Notes: generated by a model from the sequence alone, not told the origin. A stretch of 42,372 nt of DNA from Tubiluchus corallicola (GCA_030141605.1 JAQGDQ010001405.1:1-42372); one strand, 5' to 3'. Shown: positions 21,005 through 31,449, counted from the first letter of the stretch. Numbers and translations are program-made.

Positions 21005-21475
21005 AATAGAAAATTTTATTGTAAATTATAAATGCAACCAAACTGATGGGCAATTTTATATTAGAATATTTAGAAGATGGCACGATTTATCGATGTAGTA
21101 ACTGCTGGTTTTAAGTGATTCTTTGTTTTTTATATTTCATATAATGTTTTTAATAATTTTTCGCATTTTCGTAGCTCCTTTAACTGTGCGTGGCTGTAAG
21201 ATTTCTTATTTTTTAGGTTAGTGCAGTGTGCTCTGTGACCTGCCATCTAGACAAAACGTGCTGTGTAGAATTACCGTGATCATGCGCAGTTTGCTCTGTG
21301 ACGCCATCAACACGTGTGCAAAATGCGCTGTATGGAATTGCCGTGATTATGCGCAGTGTGCCTGAAAAGAAATTGTACGAAAAGGAAGAGACGAAACTTC
21401 TATTGTTACGTATTTCGTTTTTGCGCTAAGCGGCTACGCTGGCGGCATCAAACGGCGGATGATTAAAAACTTTTC
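21005..21475 (+). repeat. Dispersed repeat family A, copy 1 (5' truncated)
   Basis: Matches the other A copies from the ATTTTATTGTAAATTATAAA block onward. It has a deletion before its satellite part and only about two units of the 70-bp tandem repeat (GATCATGCGCAGTTTGCTCT near 21279, GATTATGCGCAGTGTGC near 21345). It ends with GCGCTAAGCGGCTACG and GATGATTAAAAACTTTTCAG, an end shared with 24190-24243. Confidence 0.85.
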
Positions 21476-21639
21476 AGACACACACAGATAGAGAGAGAGA
21501 TCCTTCTCTTCCTTTTGTTGAAGGTTCTGCCATTTGTTTCTTGGTCGTTTTACTGAAATGCGATGTGGCGAATTTGGCACATTAAAAATTGCACCCATTA
21601 CGTGCCCTGCAATTAATCTAAAACGTTACGTTTATTACT
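21476..21639. other. Spacer with short (GA)n
   Basis: CACACACAGATAGAGAGAGAG follows the end of repeat A. No gene. Confidence 0.5.
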
Positions 21640-22050
21640 GCTGAAAGAACATTACGTTTTCCTTTTTTATCTTAACCTGCTTAATCACTGTTATTAATAT
21701 TTTCCCTACAATGTATTCGAGATGCTCAACTAAATTTGTTATTATGATTTTATTAATTCCGTAGTTTTTCTCCAGCGTTTTCGACGAAGTGTTTTATTCT
21801 TTACCCAAGGATTACGTCACAGTCACCCTTAATATTCTTAAAATGGACCGTCAGAACCTGAGAAAACTGTTGAGAAAACAACTATACATCAACTTTAAGA
21901 ACTTTAATGAAAGTGCCCATGTTAGAATATCAGCGAGACTGATCGCTCTTTATTATTATTATTATTATCATTTTTATTATTATTATTATTTTATTATATC
22001 TTTTATGTATTTTTTTTTGTAAACGTTAATAAACGTTTGTAAAAAGCTTG
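21640..22050 (+). repeat. Dispersed repeat family C, copy 1
   Basis: About 400 bases match 38285-38720, including TTTACCCAAGGATT, GAACCTGAGAAAACTGTTGA, GAAAACAACTATACA and ACTTTAAGAACTTTAATGAA. A short (ATT)n run follows, then TTAATAAACGTTTGT. The shared frame PKM-R-NLRKLLRKQLY could be the decayed 3' end of a transposon ORF but matches no family I know. Confidence 0.8.
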
Positions 22051-22061
22051 AATATACAGTA

Positions 22062-22758
22062 ATAGTATAGCAACCAACGTCATCTTATTAAGGATTAGAG
22101 TGAAGAATTATTGCAAATATTAACCATTGAGGAAGCAAGAATAGCACAAATCATGCCATTCTAGTGAACAATAGTACAATAGTACAACATGTGTACAAAA
22201 TAATATAGAACATTTTAAAGTACTGTTACGTTACTCTGCCTATAGTTTAGACCAAGAATGATTGGATCAGCAAATTTTATTGTAAATTATAAATGCAACC
22301 AAATGGATGCGCAATTTTATATTTATAGTAGAATATTTAGAAGGTGGCATGATTTATTGAAGTAGTAACTGCTGTTTTTTTAACTGATTCTTTTTTTAAA
22401 TTTCACATAATGTTTTTGTTATATTTTGTTTTATGTTTTACATATTTTCGTAGCAGTTATGACTGTATTATTTCTTAGTTTTTAGGGTAATTTTTAACTA
22501 TTATATGACATTTTTATTTACTGAAATAAACTTAAAATAATAAATAAATAAATTTATGCGCATTAATTCACAGACAAAGTTGCATTCAGTTGATGCAAAT
22601 TCAAATTAAATTTTGATTACTAAAATCGGTAAACAATTTAAAATATTTCAGATCTCTAGCGTGAAAACACAACCTGTTATTTAGATAGCAAAGTTTTGCG
22701 CAAAATTCGCGCTATGCATTACGCATAAACCAGGATTATGCGCAGTGTGCTCTGTAAC
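22062..22758 (+). repeat. Dispersed repeat family A, copy 2, left part
   Basis: Collinear with 36700-37400: the CATCTTATTAAGGATTAGAG-like start, ATTCTAGTGAACAATA, ATTGGATCAGCAAATTTTAT and AAATTTATGCGCATTA. It is interrupted at 22758 inside a 70-bp satellite unit by the P-like transposon and resumes at 24038. Confidence 0.88.
22751..22758. repeat. Target site duplication, left, of P-like transposon
   Basis: TCTGTAAC here and TTCGTGAC at 24038-24045 both derive from TCTGTGAC of the satellite unit, with one and two changes respectively. An 8-base duplication fits the P and hAT superfamilies. Confidence 0.7.
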
Positions 22759-22789
22759 CAAGGACCTCTATAACTAATGTGGATGTGAC

Positions 22790-23587
22790 ACATTAATTTT
22801 GTATCTACGCACTCAGGCCATTGCAAACTATGAGATAAATGATGAAGAACATAGATAGTCTTACTAGTTTAAATGAAAAATTTTAGCATTAGTGCAAACA
22901 AACCAATTTCTGAGTTTAGAAGTGAGTAACACAGGACCTTACATACAGGATAAAAACATTCAAAAATATAGAAAAATAATTGCTTGTACATGCGAGCATT
23001 AAGCTTTATTTCACATCATAACAATCACTTTGGCACCCACTGAAATCTTTTTATGTAACAAACAGAGCAAATTACAAATTTCTATCCAGTTAATCATTTA
23101 TCCAAATTAAATTTTCAAGACCCAATATTCCTGTCTACATGCACTGTCTATTGTCATTCTTGAGAACACAATTCTGATTAAATTTTCTCAGATTGAACTT
23201 TTGCAATTTTTTACAGTATGGAAAGGTTTTGTTATTTTCTGATAATAAACGCTGTCTTGACTTATGAATAATGTCATTTTGAACATTTTTTATATTTTAA
23301 AAATTGTTTTGACAAAAATGAGAATTAGTCTACGCAAAAGGTTTCTGCATAAATGTGTACTTTTGCAGGCACTGCTACTAACGTCCATATGTTCCGACTC
23401 CAGCTTTTCAAGAATCACAGTAGACAGGACCTGCAGGTGGGAACAGTCAGCTGACAAAAATGTTTAAAACTTTCCTGCTTTAGAAGAAATTGTATAATTA
23501 TACATAATACATAATAACATACATACATAATAACTGGCAACAAATGAAAATTCCGTTGAACCGTTTATAGATAGTTACCATCTAGGT
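22790..23587. other. Left part of P-like element, no coding motif
   Basis: AT-rich. A 67-codon + frame at 23264-23467 has no domain. Presumably decayed transposase or non-coding interior. Confidence 0.45.
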
Positions 23588-23752
23588 CCTTATTTCTTTG
23601 GATAAGGTATTTGCATGATTCTGCAAAATCTTCAGCTTTGCATCTTGAGCACTTGTAACAGGCTCTGATTTTTTAATCCATCTGTACTTTTCTTTAACGT
23701 TTAAGATGTACCAATAATTTCTCACACGTTCCAAAAACTCTGCATCTGTTTC
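23588..23752 (-). pseudogene. P-like transposase fragment after the THAP domain
   Basis: In a different frame from the THAP exon, the minus strand reads DAEFLERVRNYWYILNVKEK and then a Lys-rich stretch with LQNHANTL, up to TAG. A helical block of this type (FL..V..W..I.NV) is found in P/THAP9-type transposases. The frame offset and the missing catalytic domain show that it is dead. Confidence 0.6.
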
Positions 23753-23901
23753 CAATCTGGTTTATCTAGTGAATCAACAGACTTTGTTACAAAATCATCC
23801 TCAACAAAGTGGAGTGAACAAATACTCGACGCTTTTGGTTGGTTGTCAGCCTTCTCGAGGAATTCGTGAAATCCTACCAAAACTAAAAAACATGTAAGAT
23901 A
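23722..23901 (-). pseudogene. THAP-domain exon of P-like transposase, relic
   Basis: The frame reads GFHEFLEKADNQPKASSICS, then LHF and VEDDFV. This is the second half of a THAP zinc finger, with the C-x2-H (CSLH) and the following aromatic. A TTTTTAG or TTGGTAG acceptor precedes it on the minus strand. The first Cys pair would lie in an upstream exon that I could not identify. The frame ends in a stop at 23722. Confidence 0.72.
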
Positions 23902-24037
23902 ATACATAAACGTAGCATTCAGTAGCCATTTTGTTACGTAAATGTACAGTACCAACTACCGATCGACACTGACCACGAACTTCACGTGACGTAGTCACGT
24001 AGCATGTGTCACGTCCATTTAGTTATAGAGGTCCTTG

Positions 24038-24243
24038 TTCGTGACGCCATCAAAGCTTGTAGACAAACGCGCTATGTGGAATTACCGTGATCATGCGCAG
24101 TGTGCTCTGTGACGCCATCAAAGCGTGTAGACAAAACGTGCTGTGTGGAATTGCCGCGATCATGCGCAGTGTGCTCTGTTTTCGCTTTTGCGCTAAGCGG
24201 CTACGTTAGCGGCATCAAACGGCGGATGATTAAAAACTTTTCA
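24038..24243 (+). repeat. Dispersed repeat family A, copy 2, right part
   Basis: Continues the satellite after the transposon, with two 70-bp units (GATCATGCGCAGTGTGC near 24091 and 24160), then the terminal block GCGCTAAGCGGCTACGTTAG and TTAAAAACTTTTCAG. CGCTAA-nine bases-TTAGCG can form a 6-bp hairpin near 24191-24211. Confidence 0.85.
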
Positions 24244-25786
24244 GCCGCTCAAAGACTGGAATTTTATTTATTAAGACCACCAATAGTGTTAGCAAACGCG
24301 CAGTTTTGATAAGCCAAAATCACATTTGCGTTTTTAATAAAACAAGAATATCTCAAATCAGTTATTAGTTTAAAAAATGAAAACGAAAACACTTGTAGCA
24401 ACAAGTTTGAACTACGTACTTGCAAATACTTCTTCAGTTTTCTTGTAAGTAAAATTTTACTGTATTTCCTGAGGAAAGAGGCTAGCTGACTGCGTGATTG
24501 GCTGCCTACTATGTAAAAACATGTTATTGATTTATTGATCTTTCTCTGCCTAGCTCTCTTGGAGAAAAAGAGGGGAAGGGAGAGAGAAAGAAACGAAGAG
24601 AGACAATCAAAGCTTAGATTAAATAATAATTACCTCTGATACTCAAAATTCGTTAAACTTTCAAAGCCGCACACGGCTCAGTGAATCTACTAAGATTGGC
24701 AACGGCACCTTTTTGTCTCATTCGCTTAGCTGACAAATAGAAGCGGTACCGTGATAAGCATGATCATGAACTAAAGTGTGAGTTTCTGACGTCATATAAT
24801 GTAGAGCCCATTTTAGTGACATCATGCGTTTAAACAGTATTGCTTATGCAAATGTGCTTCATGTGCAAGGGAAGATGCTTGCCATTGCACAAACTGTGAT
24901 TTAGATTGTGACGTAAGCAATAGCTGTTTTCTTTTGCAGTTAATTATTTTTCTAAAATAATTATTAGCTATAGTTACACTATAGTTAACTTTATAGGCAA
25001 GAAAATATATATTTTGGACAGCAAATTAAAATGAGATTGAGTCTAAACAATCGTCCGGTCTTCCTTTAAACTTAATAAATTGATTTTTAAAATAAAAAAA
25101 TTAGAGTTTCGTTTATAATTTATGGTTGTAGTAGTATAGTTTATAAATATAACAAGGTTTTTTATATATTATTTTGTCACTTCGAATGTTTTTAGATTTA
25201 GATCTGTCGTTTACATTTATTATTTGATTACTGATCATTTCAAAAACCATGTAGAACAGGTGAAACACAATGTTTGTATAATAAATTGGTTTTTTATCTG
25301 TGAAAATTTTATTCTATACGGTATATTTTATATTTCCTTGTAGATATAATTACTATTGTTTCAATACAGGATATATTCGGGGAGAAGATGACGTATCTTC
25401 TTTTAAAAGTAAAACTCAATTTACTCTTTTAAGTCTAAATACGAGAGCGCATTTTGTCTGCTCCCAGGTCGCTTTCCTTTAAAGAAGATTCCGAAAACAA
25501 CGGATTAGTGTAATAACGTCGGGAGCCTATTTTCGAGACTAAAGCCACGTATCACAAAGAAAATCAGTTTTAAACTCGGATTAGCTTTTCCCACGCCGAG
25601 TGTTTGCAAATTTTCTGTCATTCTGAAAATTAGCTTTACAGAGTGATCATCCAGGTAGAAAAAAATAAGCGATCTGTGTCGCTAATAGCTTAGAGGGATT
25701 AGAGTCTCTTCAACTTACAGAATCCAAACACTGATAACAATCCTGATCTTAATACTTAAATGTCATTACCCCAACCACACGCTTAA
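24244..25786. other. No gene
   Basis: AT-rich DNA. Contains a small GA-rich patch (24565-24600), CRE-like TGACGTCA at 24788, and a 32-base resemblance to repeat D near 25566. No coding region is supported. Confidence 0.45.
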
Positions 25787-26045
25787 GGACTCTCTTTCTC
25801 TCTCTCACTCTTTCTATCTTTCTCTCTCTCTCTCCTTCTCTCTCTGTCTCTCTCTTTCTCTTTCTCCCTCTCTCTATCTCTCACTCTCTTTTTTTTCTCT
25901 CTCTTTCTCCCTCTCGCTCCTTTCTTTTCTCTCACTCTCTCTCTCACACTCTTTTTCCCTCCCTTTCTCTTTGTCCTCTCTCTTCCTTTTTCACATTTTT
26001 GTTTTTCTCTTTCTTGTCCCTTCCTCTGCTTTCTGTATCCTATCT
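25787..26045. repeat. CT-rich microsatellite tract
   Basis: Long imperfect (CT)n/(CTTT)n tract. The 89-codon Arg/Glu/Lys-rich frame on the minus strand is a by-product of the repeat. Confidence 0.95.
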
Positions 26046-26333
26046 CATTCACTCTCTAATTTTACACGATTATTCAGGTCAGTGGGATTAAACAACTTTT
26101 TCTTCATGACATACGTTTGCATTTTGCAATTTACATAGTCAAGATCACAAAAAGTAAAACAACCTACTTTGAATAAATAACATGGATAGATTAACAGCCC
26201 CTATTGGATTTACTGACGTCAGTGACGTGTTCATACTAATCTCTTAACTTAATCCTATAAGCTCCATTAACTGCTGGGTGATTGTGGATGCAAAACAAGG
26301 TAATTTAACTATCTATGTGACACCGAAAAAACG
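26046..26333. other. No feature
   Basis: Flank of the pogo-like element. It contains TGACGTCAGTGACGTG at 26215. No gene. Confidence 0.45.
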
Positions 26334-26600
26334 TACCGTAAAACGGGGTGAGTTCGCCACTTTTTAGGGGTATTTTTTTACGTTTCCTGCCATAGCAAGA
26401 GAATTACCAAACCAATTTTCTTAGTTCAAGCTTTATATTGCCTTTCGAATGAAACACTATCGTGGGGTGAATTCGCCATTAACGATTTTACACTCTTTAA
26501 TGCCATTCTAGGCAGCTGAAGTTAACTGGTTGTGATTGGCTGGTTGGGGGTGAGTTCGCCACCCTATGAAAAAATTATGAAAAATGTCTAGTTTTAGTTT

Positions 26601-26829
26601 TCAAATAAAAACTTCTACGTTGGCAAGGAAGGCTTGAACGTCTTGTGCACTGATCTTTTCGCGGGCGCCCTTGATGTTGCCAGCCGCTCTGAAAACCAGA
26701 TTGTTCCTTCGGGCGAATGATTTGACAAAGTCTATTCCAGGGGTGTTTGCCTTGAATCGTCGTTCCTACGCGTCAAGAACACTCTTAATCAGTAGTCGGA
26801 GATCGATGGCAGTCATTGGGAACTCCCAT
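26601..26829 (-). pseudogene. pogo-like transposase, CENP-B-type second DNA-binding block
   Basis: In a shifted frame directly downstream, the minus strand reads EWEFPMTAIDLRLLIKSVLD, a TAG, then RRFKANTPGIDFVKSFARR and NIKGAR, to TGA at 26601. This matches the second HTH region of pogo/Tigger transposases (FPL---DL---- / F--N-PG-DW---F--R / NI---RA). The frameshift and stop are visible, and no DDE domain follows. Confidence 0.82.
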
Positions 26830-27078
26830 TCAGCGGCCACTTGGAGTGTTGGCGATTTCGTGCTCCTCGGCGGCGGAGAACACTGGCTGACCTCCGGTCT
26901 TCAGCGGATGACTACCTGAGAGTTTGTCAGAAAGGGTCTTTCTTGGAACTCCGAATTGCCTCGCCGCTGCGCTGATTGTCCTGTTGGTATTCTTGACGGC
27001 ATGTAGGGCAGCTTCCAGAGCTTCTGGGGTATAATATTGTTATGTATGACCCGGTACAGGGGTGTAGGTGCGTGGCAT
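26830..27078 (-). pseudogene. pogo-like transposase N-terminus (psq-type HTH)
   Basis: From ATG at 27078 the frame reads MPRTYTPVPGHT, an in-frame TAA, then YYTPEALEAAL, NTNRTISAAARQFGVPRKTL and GGQPVFSAAEEHEI, ending at TGA 26830. That is a Psq/CENP-B-N helix-turn-helix as in pogo and Tigger transposases (consensus S-AAA-FGVP--TL--R--G). The TAA at codon 13 and the early end mean it is not functional. GC content is clearly higher than in the flanks. Confidence 0.85.
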
Positions 27079-27299
27079 GTTAGGTAGCAAGAAATAGTAG
27101 ACAAATAATATGTAGCGCAGAATGGAGTACTTCTAGAGCGAATTGAAAAAAGATAACTGTCGCAAACTGTTTATAATGACGGTGATCATGATATCTGTTC
27201 ATTAAACACTGAACAATAGTTACAGCAAACCTACAATGGCCCTTACGTAAGGGGTGGCGAACTCACCCTCGGGTGGCGAACTCACCCCGTTTTACGGTA

Positions 27300-27638
27300 A
27301 TTATGCATTTTGAAGGAAATTAATATGATCCGTGTAATAACACCAATAAAATCTAGTCAAGAGTAAAACGAATTTATGACTTTCTGAGGGATGATTCTGA
27401 CAAAAATTGTTAAACTTTTTTAAGATTCAGATTTCATATAATCACCACACAGCAGCAACGAATGTCGGATTAACAAAAAATATTTTTTATTCTTTAACTT
27501 TTTATCTTACTGGCTGCGTTTATGGAAATGAAGTGTTTTTGTTGCTTTTCTACTTGCATTTATTTTTAGGAATTTCTACGAGCATAATCTTTTACTATCT
27601 TGCCTGGATTTTTACAAACATTCCCATAATGACTGCTA
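27300..27638. other. No gene
   Basis: AT-rich. An 83-codon hydrophobic frame at 27407-27658 has no recognised domain. Confidence 0.4.
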
Positions 27639-27905
27639 CATCGATAATTTCTGGATGAATGACTGGCGCCTGCTTATTAGGATTTATGCCATTGATGTTG
27701 CAAAAAAAAACATATAGATAATTTGTGGTGAACTGAGTAGCTGACTGTTTTCTAGGATTAAAGCAAATTATCTTTGAGTTAATCGGCTTGGGCTTGGGTG
27801 AAGCTTTTGTTGTTGAGATGAGCTAGTCGTGTTTGTAAATTGAGCTGTCATTTAGAAAAAGAGCGTCTGCATTCAAGAGAGAAGCTTTGATCTGTAAACA
27901 AAAAA
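27639..27905 (+). repeat. Dispersed repeat family D, diverged copy 3
   Basis: GATAATTTCTGGATGAATGA followed by CTGGCGCCTGCTTATTAGGA matches the D blocks at 16018, 16140 and 29818. The later AGAAGCTTTGATCTG resembles the D block AGAAGCTTTGTCTG. It is more diverged than copies 1 and 2. Confidence 0.6.
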
Positions 27906-28204
27906 GCTTTGAAATCCTAAGCTCCTCCGAAATGTAAAACCTGCAGCATAAAGTCAAAGTTCATCAACCTTCAGTTTTGGAAGCTGGGATAACGAGATGC
28001 TATAAGCTGTGTCATGACGTTGTCATTTCTGTAGTGCTATTATAAATTCATTGGCCCTTTTAGGTCTTAGGAGACCAGCGCAATGCATTTCAAATAAAAC
28101 ACAAATAAGAAACGTCTATGACACAAATTTGTAAAATGAAGATAAAATTTATATAAAGATACACACACATGTATAAATGTTACAAAATATGTTTCAAATT
28201 CGTG
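27906..28204. other. No feature
   Basis: AT-rich spacer. Confidence 0.5.
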
Positions 28205-28253
28205 GATTTCAGATTCTTGTTGTTGTTGTTAGTATTATTAATATTAACATTAA

Positions 28254-28314
<61 letters not shown>

Positions 28315-28413
28315 GTTATTGTTATTGTTATTGTTATTGTTATTGTTATTGTTATTGTTATTGTTATTGTTATTGTTATTGTTATTGTTATTGTTATTAT
28401 TATTGTTATTGTT

Positions 28414-28468
<55 letters not shown>
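28205..28468. repeat. Compound ATT / GTTATT / GTT microsatellite
   Basis: GTT and ATTAAC units lead into (ATT)n (about 28256-28312), then (GTTATT)n (about 28313-28415), then (GTT)n to 28467. Each segment differs by single-base changes in the unit. A 155-codon poly-Leu frame and a Val-Ile frame are artefacts of the triplet period. Confidence 0.97.
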
Positions 28469-28469
<1 letters not shown>

Positions 28470-28834
28470 ATATTTTATCTTTGATCTTTGTGTATTTGTC
28501 GATATCGTATTTTTATTTTGGCAGGAGACCTTGTCAGGTAACTAGTAATTTGTCATTAAGAGTAATAAGACACTTAACTAAGATACTTACCTTACTTAAC
28601 AATGTAAAAATAATTGCATCGTGTCTCCATCTATAGGACGATTTAACTCTAACTTTCCTGTTAAAATCCTGCTTTTTGTTTGGTTGATCGATCTTAAACT
28701 TATCGTATAAAAGAAACTTATTATATGGAGGAACTTATTGTATAGTTATTATAGTTAGGCATATTTTTGGTGCTAAAAGTCATAGGATAATTCATTTTGT
28801 GTGTGTTGCCTTCGGATTTACAGCGGTAAGCAAA
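28469..28834. other. No feature
   Basis: AT-rich spacer between the microsatellite and the 43-bp minisatellite. Confidence 0.5.
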
Positions 28835-29240
28835 AATGAGGCGACATTCCCTAGGAAAAAACCTAAACTTCCAAAAAATGTGGCCACATTTTCCAGAGAG
28901 AGAAATCCCAGAATTCGCAAAAAGAGGCGACATTCTCGAGAGAAGAAACCCAAAATTCGCAAAATTGTGGCAAAATTCTTGTGAGAAAAAACCTGAACTT
29001 ACCAAGGGTGTGGCAACATTCTCGAGAGTAAAAACCCAAAATTCGAATAAATGAGGTAACATTCTCGAGAGAAAAAAACCAAAGTTCGCAAAAATGTGGG
29101 GACATTTTCGAGAGAAAAACCTAAAATTCGCAAAAATGAGGCAACATTCTTGTGAGAGAAAAACCTGAACTTCCCAAAAATGAGGCGACATTTTCGGGAG
29201 AAAAATCCCGAAATTCGTAACAATGTTGCAAAAATCACGC
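28835..29240. repeat. 43-bp minisatellite, about 10 copies
   Basis: GAGGCGACATT-CGAGAGAAAAACC-AAATTCGCAAAAATG units recur at 42-44 base spacing, with GACATT-type starts at 28843, 28885, 28929, 28972, 29015, 29058, 29101, 29143 and 29187. Two sub-types alternate (TTCTTGTGAGA and TTCTCGAGAGA). The array leaves long open frames on both strands, including 179 codons on the minus strand with a 14-residue Phe-rich repeat. No independent evidence makes these genes. Confidence 0.9.
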
Positions 29241-29689
29241 CAAATAGTTTCGATCTTCATGTGAAGGATTTGCTTAAAAAACTTGAAAAAAATTCGATCG
29301 ACGCAAAAATGTCGCGCCTCGTGAAAACAGGTAAGTTTTGTTCAGGTAAAAACAATGAAGAAAGAAATTTTACGTTTGTTTGTTTACGAAAATTAAGATT
29401 AAGTTTTAGAATTTGGTGCAAAATTTAAGAGAGTCTCGCTCTCTCGTCTTTATGACAAACAATTCTAAAAATTACCAATCAAAATCCTTTGTTTTCGATT
29501 GTTCTTGTCAAATCAAACAATTATCTCTGGAGTTTTACAGGATACAGGATGATAGATCGACTGTGAATGCATTTTTATCAGGGGTTTTCTGAGCGACTGA
29601 ATACACACATTTATTTTTAAGATTAGCGTTTAGTTTTTAGAACCCATTAACTCTGTTAATACATGGCGTATAGTTATACTGAAAAGGGA
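29241..29689. other. Possible exon-like tail, otherwise nothing
   Basis: The + frame continues out of the minisatellite as NSFDLHVKDLLKKLEKNSID and ends at AAAACAG|GTAAGT (29331), a good donor. This is the only hint of a real transcript; no domain is recognised. The remainder is AT-rich. Confidence 0.25.
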
Positions 29690-30060
29690 TCATTTCTGAT
29701 GGATGGAATAGACTCCGACTTTGGAATTTCTCTTACAAAGGTAATCAGCTTAAAACACGGATTAGCTTCTTTGCGATGAACAGGGTATTGGAAAAAGCAC
29801 TTTAGGATAATTTCTGAGTGGCTAGGCGCCTGCTTTTAGGATGTCAATCATTCTAGAGTTAATCAGCTTTAAGCATGATAAACATCTTTGTTGATGCATA
29901 GTCAAGGTGATTAACATTTTTGTTGATGTAAAGAGAAGCTTTGTCTGAAATTGTCCTGTCATTAAGTAAATTATACCTGCGTTGAACAGTGAGATGTTGT
30001 CTGGGAATAAAGCTTTAGAATCTAAAGCCTTTTTTCAGGAATTTAAATCTCGTGAAAATG
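29690..30060 (+). repeat. Dispersed repeat family D, copy 2
   Basis: Collinear with 16060-16390: GGGTATTGGAAAAAGCA-TTAGGATAATTTC, then ATAAACATCTTTGTTGATGC, then TTTGTCTGAAATTG and GAACAGTGAGATGTTGTCTG. It lacks the internal duplication found in copy 1. No coding motif. Confidence 0.8.
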
Positions 30061-30640
30061 AAATTTATCTGCACTTAGACGTAACACTTAGAAGCTACGC
30101 TTTAAAATATGATTTTCTCTACTGACTATGCAAAAATGCAAAATTTTCATATGTTATAAAGATATTTTTTGGAAATGTGCGAAAAAACAAGTTTTGTGCC
30201 ATTTTGCAGATCTTTGTAAGCCTGCAAATTCCGTTATAATTTTGTTTGTAATGATAATTGCTAGGCATGTGTCTATATTATGGCGATAAAAATAATATTT
30301 TGCGAAAACTGGTCATTAGTTAAAGGAATGCGCCTAGTCTTTATTACTGATGTAAAAAACAGTTCTAAGATAAACAGACAATTAAAGCAAAACCGGAACC
30401 AATCTTAAACTGTAGGTCAAAACAATCTATTCTTTAAAATATTCAAAGGAAACATACTATTTATTCAAAAATGACTTTGGTGAAAGAATCAGTACCACAC
30501 AAACACAATTTCGCGTTCGAGCCACAAGTTCTTCGCTGTTACATGCATATTGCCCTTCACTGGTTAGACAGGCACTAGCGCCTGCTTTTCGGAAAGCGTT
30601 GCACAAAAAACAGGTGCTGTACCTCTCCGTTCAGATACGT
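30061..30640. other. No gene
   Basis: AT-rich. TAGCGCCTGCTTTTCGGA at 30575 recalls a repeat D block. No other feature. Confidence 0.45.
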
Positions 30641-31350
30641 TAGTTTGTGACGAACTACACACGTACAACAACTCGCGCCCAGTTTTAGTACAACACACTG
30701 AATCTCTTACATTACTGCTGCACTTTAATTATTGCTTTTGCAAACACACGTGGAACATTTTCCTGTCGAAAATTGTGTTAGTTTGTGATGTCATCAAAAT
30801 TGTGTTAGTTTGTGATGTCATCAATAGTTGGGCGCGCCCACTATTAAGTAAGTTTTCAGTCTATTATTCATTTGTCAGAAACGCTTTTACACTGTCAGTT
30901 ATGTTAAATGTAAAGTTTTTATCAGACTTGATAATGGGTTTGAAAATCATCCTGTTTTCCTTTAAACATAAAGTAACAATTCGAAAGCAATATTTTCATT
31001 GAAACTAGAGAACGCTAAAAACATAATTAAAAAGTGCAAAATTTGTTGTTTCATTATTTGATTCGCTTTGTATGCAAACCAGCAGATTTCTAGGCAAACC
31101 AACAAGCCAGTCGACATATTTCAACTAAATTCAATTCACTTCTATTCTATTTATTTGTCTCTTTCTTGTTAGTAATATTAACATATATACGTTTTGTTTA
31201 ATAAATAATTATAGAGACGGCGTGGCGATCAAACGATACGGTCCACTTGTCTAATCACCCCTGTAAATTAAATAAAATACACATGAATGTTAGTTTTAAA
31301 AGAGCAAAGGTTTTTTAATAACTAAAAAATATAAGTAAATTATAGAAACA

Positions 31351-31383
<33 letters not shown>

Positions 31384-31405
31384 TTTAATAATAATATTAA
31401 TAATA

Positions 31406-31449
<44 letters not shown>

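Larger units (their letters stand above)
22759..24037 (-). mobile_element. P-like (THAP) DNA transposon, 1279 bp, defective
   Basis: The element starts CAAGGACCTCTATAACTAA, and the same 19 bases are found inverted at its right end; similarity continues to about 35 bases with one gap. It is flanked by a diverged 8-bp duplication and sits inside a satellite unit of repeat A, so the host sequence rejoins cleanly when it is removed. Minus-strand coding relics are a THAP C-x2-H half-motif and a transposase-like block (listed separately). Both fit the P superfamily, whose transposase begins with a THAP zinc finger. Most of the transposase is missing, so it depends on a helper, if it is active at all. 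The right subterminal region carries CACGTGACGTAGTCACGTAG, a repeat of ACGTGA/TCACGT. Confidence 0.85.
26334..27299 (-). mobile_element. pogo-like (Tc1/mariner superfamily) DNA transposon, deleted
   Basis: Perfect 25-base inverted ends begin CCGTAAAACGGGGTGAG (26336) and are flanked by TA on both sides, the target site of Tc1/mariner/pogo elements. GGGGTGAGTTCGCCA-like motifs recur inside: 26345, 26467 (variant) and 26547 on the left, and two inverted copies at about 27253 and 27271 on the right. They are probable transposase-binding repeats. The minus strand encodes the DNA-binding part of a pogo-type transposase, but the DDE catalytic domain is missing. At 966 bases it is an internally deleted copy. 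Confidence 0.9.

Noticed and set aside
25783-26052. 89-codon Arg/Glu/Lys-rich protein
   Set aside because: Translation of an imperfect CT microsatellite.
26671-26919. 82-codon + strand frame in the pogo-like element
   Set aside because: It is the antisense shadow of the transposase HTH coding on the minus strand.
28169-28636. 155-codon poly-leucine open frame
   Set aside because: Produced by the triplet microsatellite; other frames give Val/Ile runs over the same bases.
28721-29260. 179-codon Phe-rich frame on the minus strand
   Set aside because: Coincides with the 43-bp minisatellite; overlapping frames are open on both strands, as expected from stop-poor repeats.
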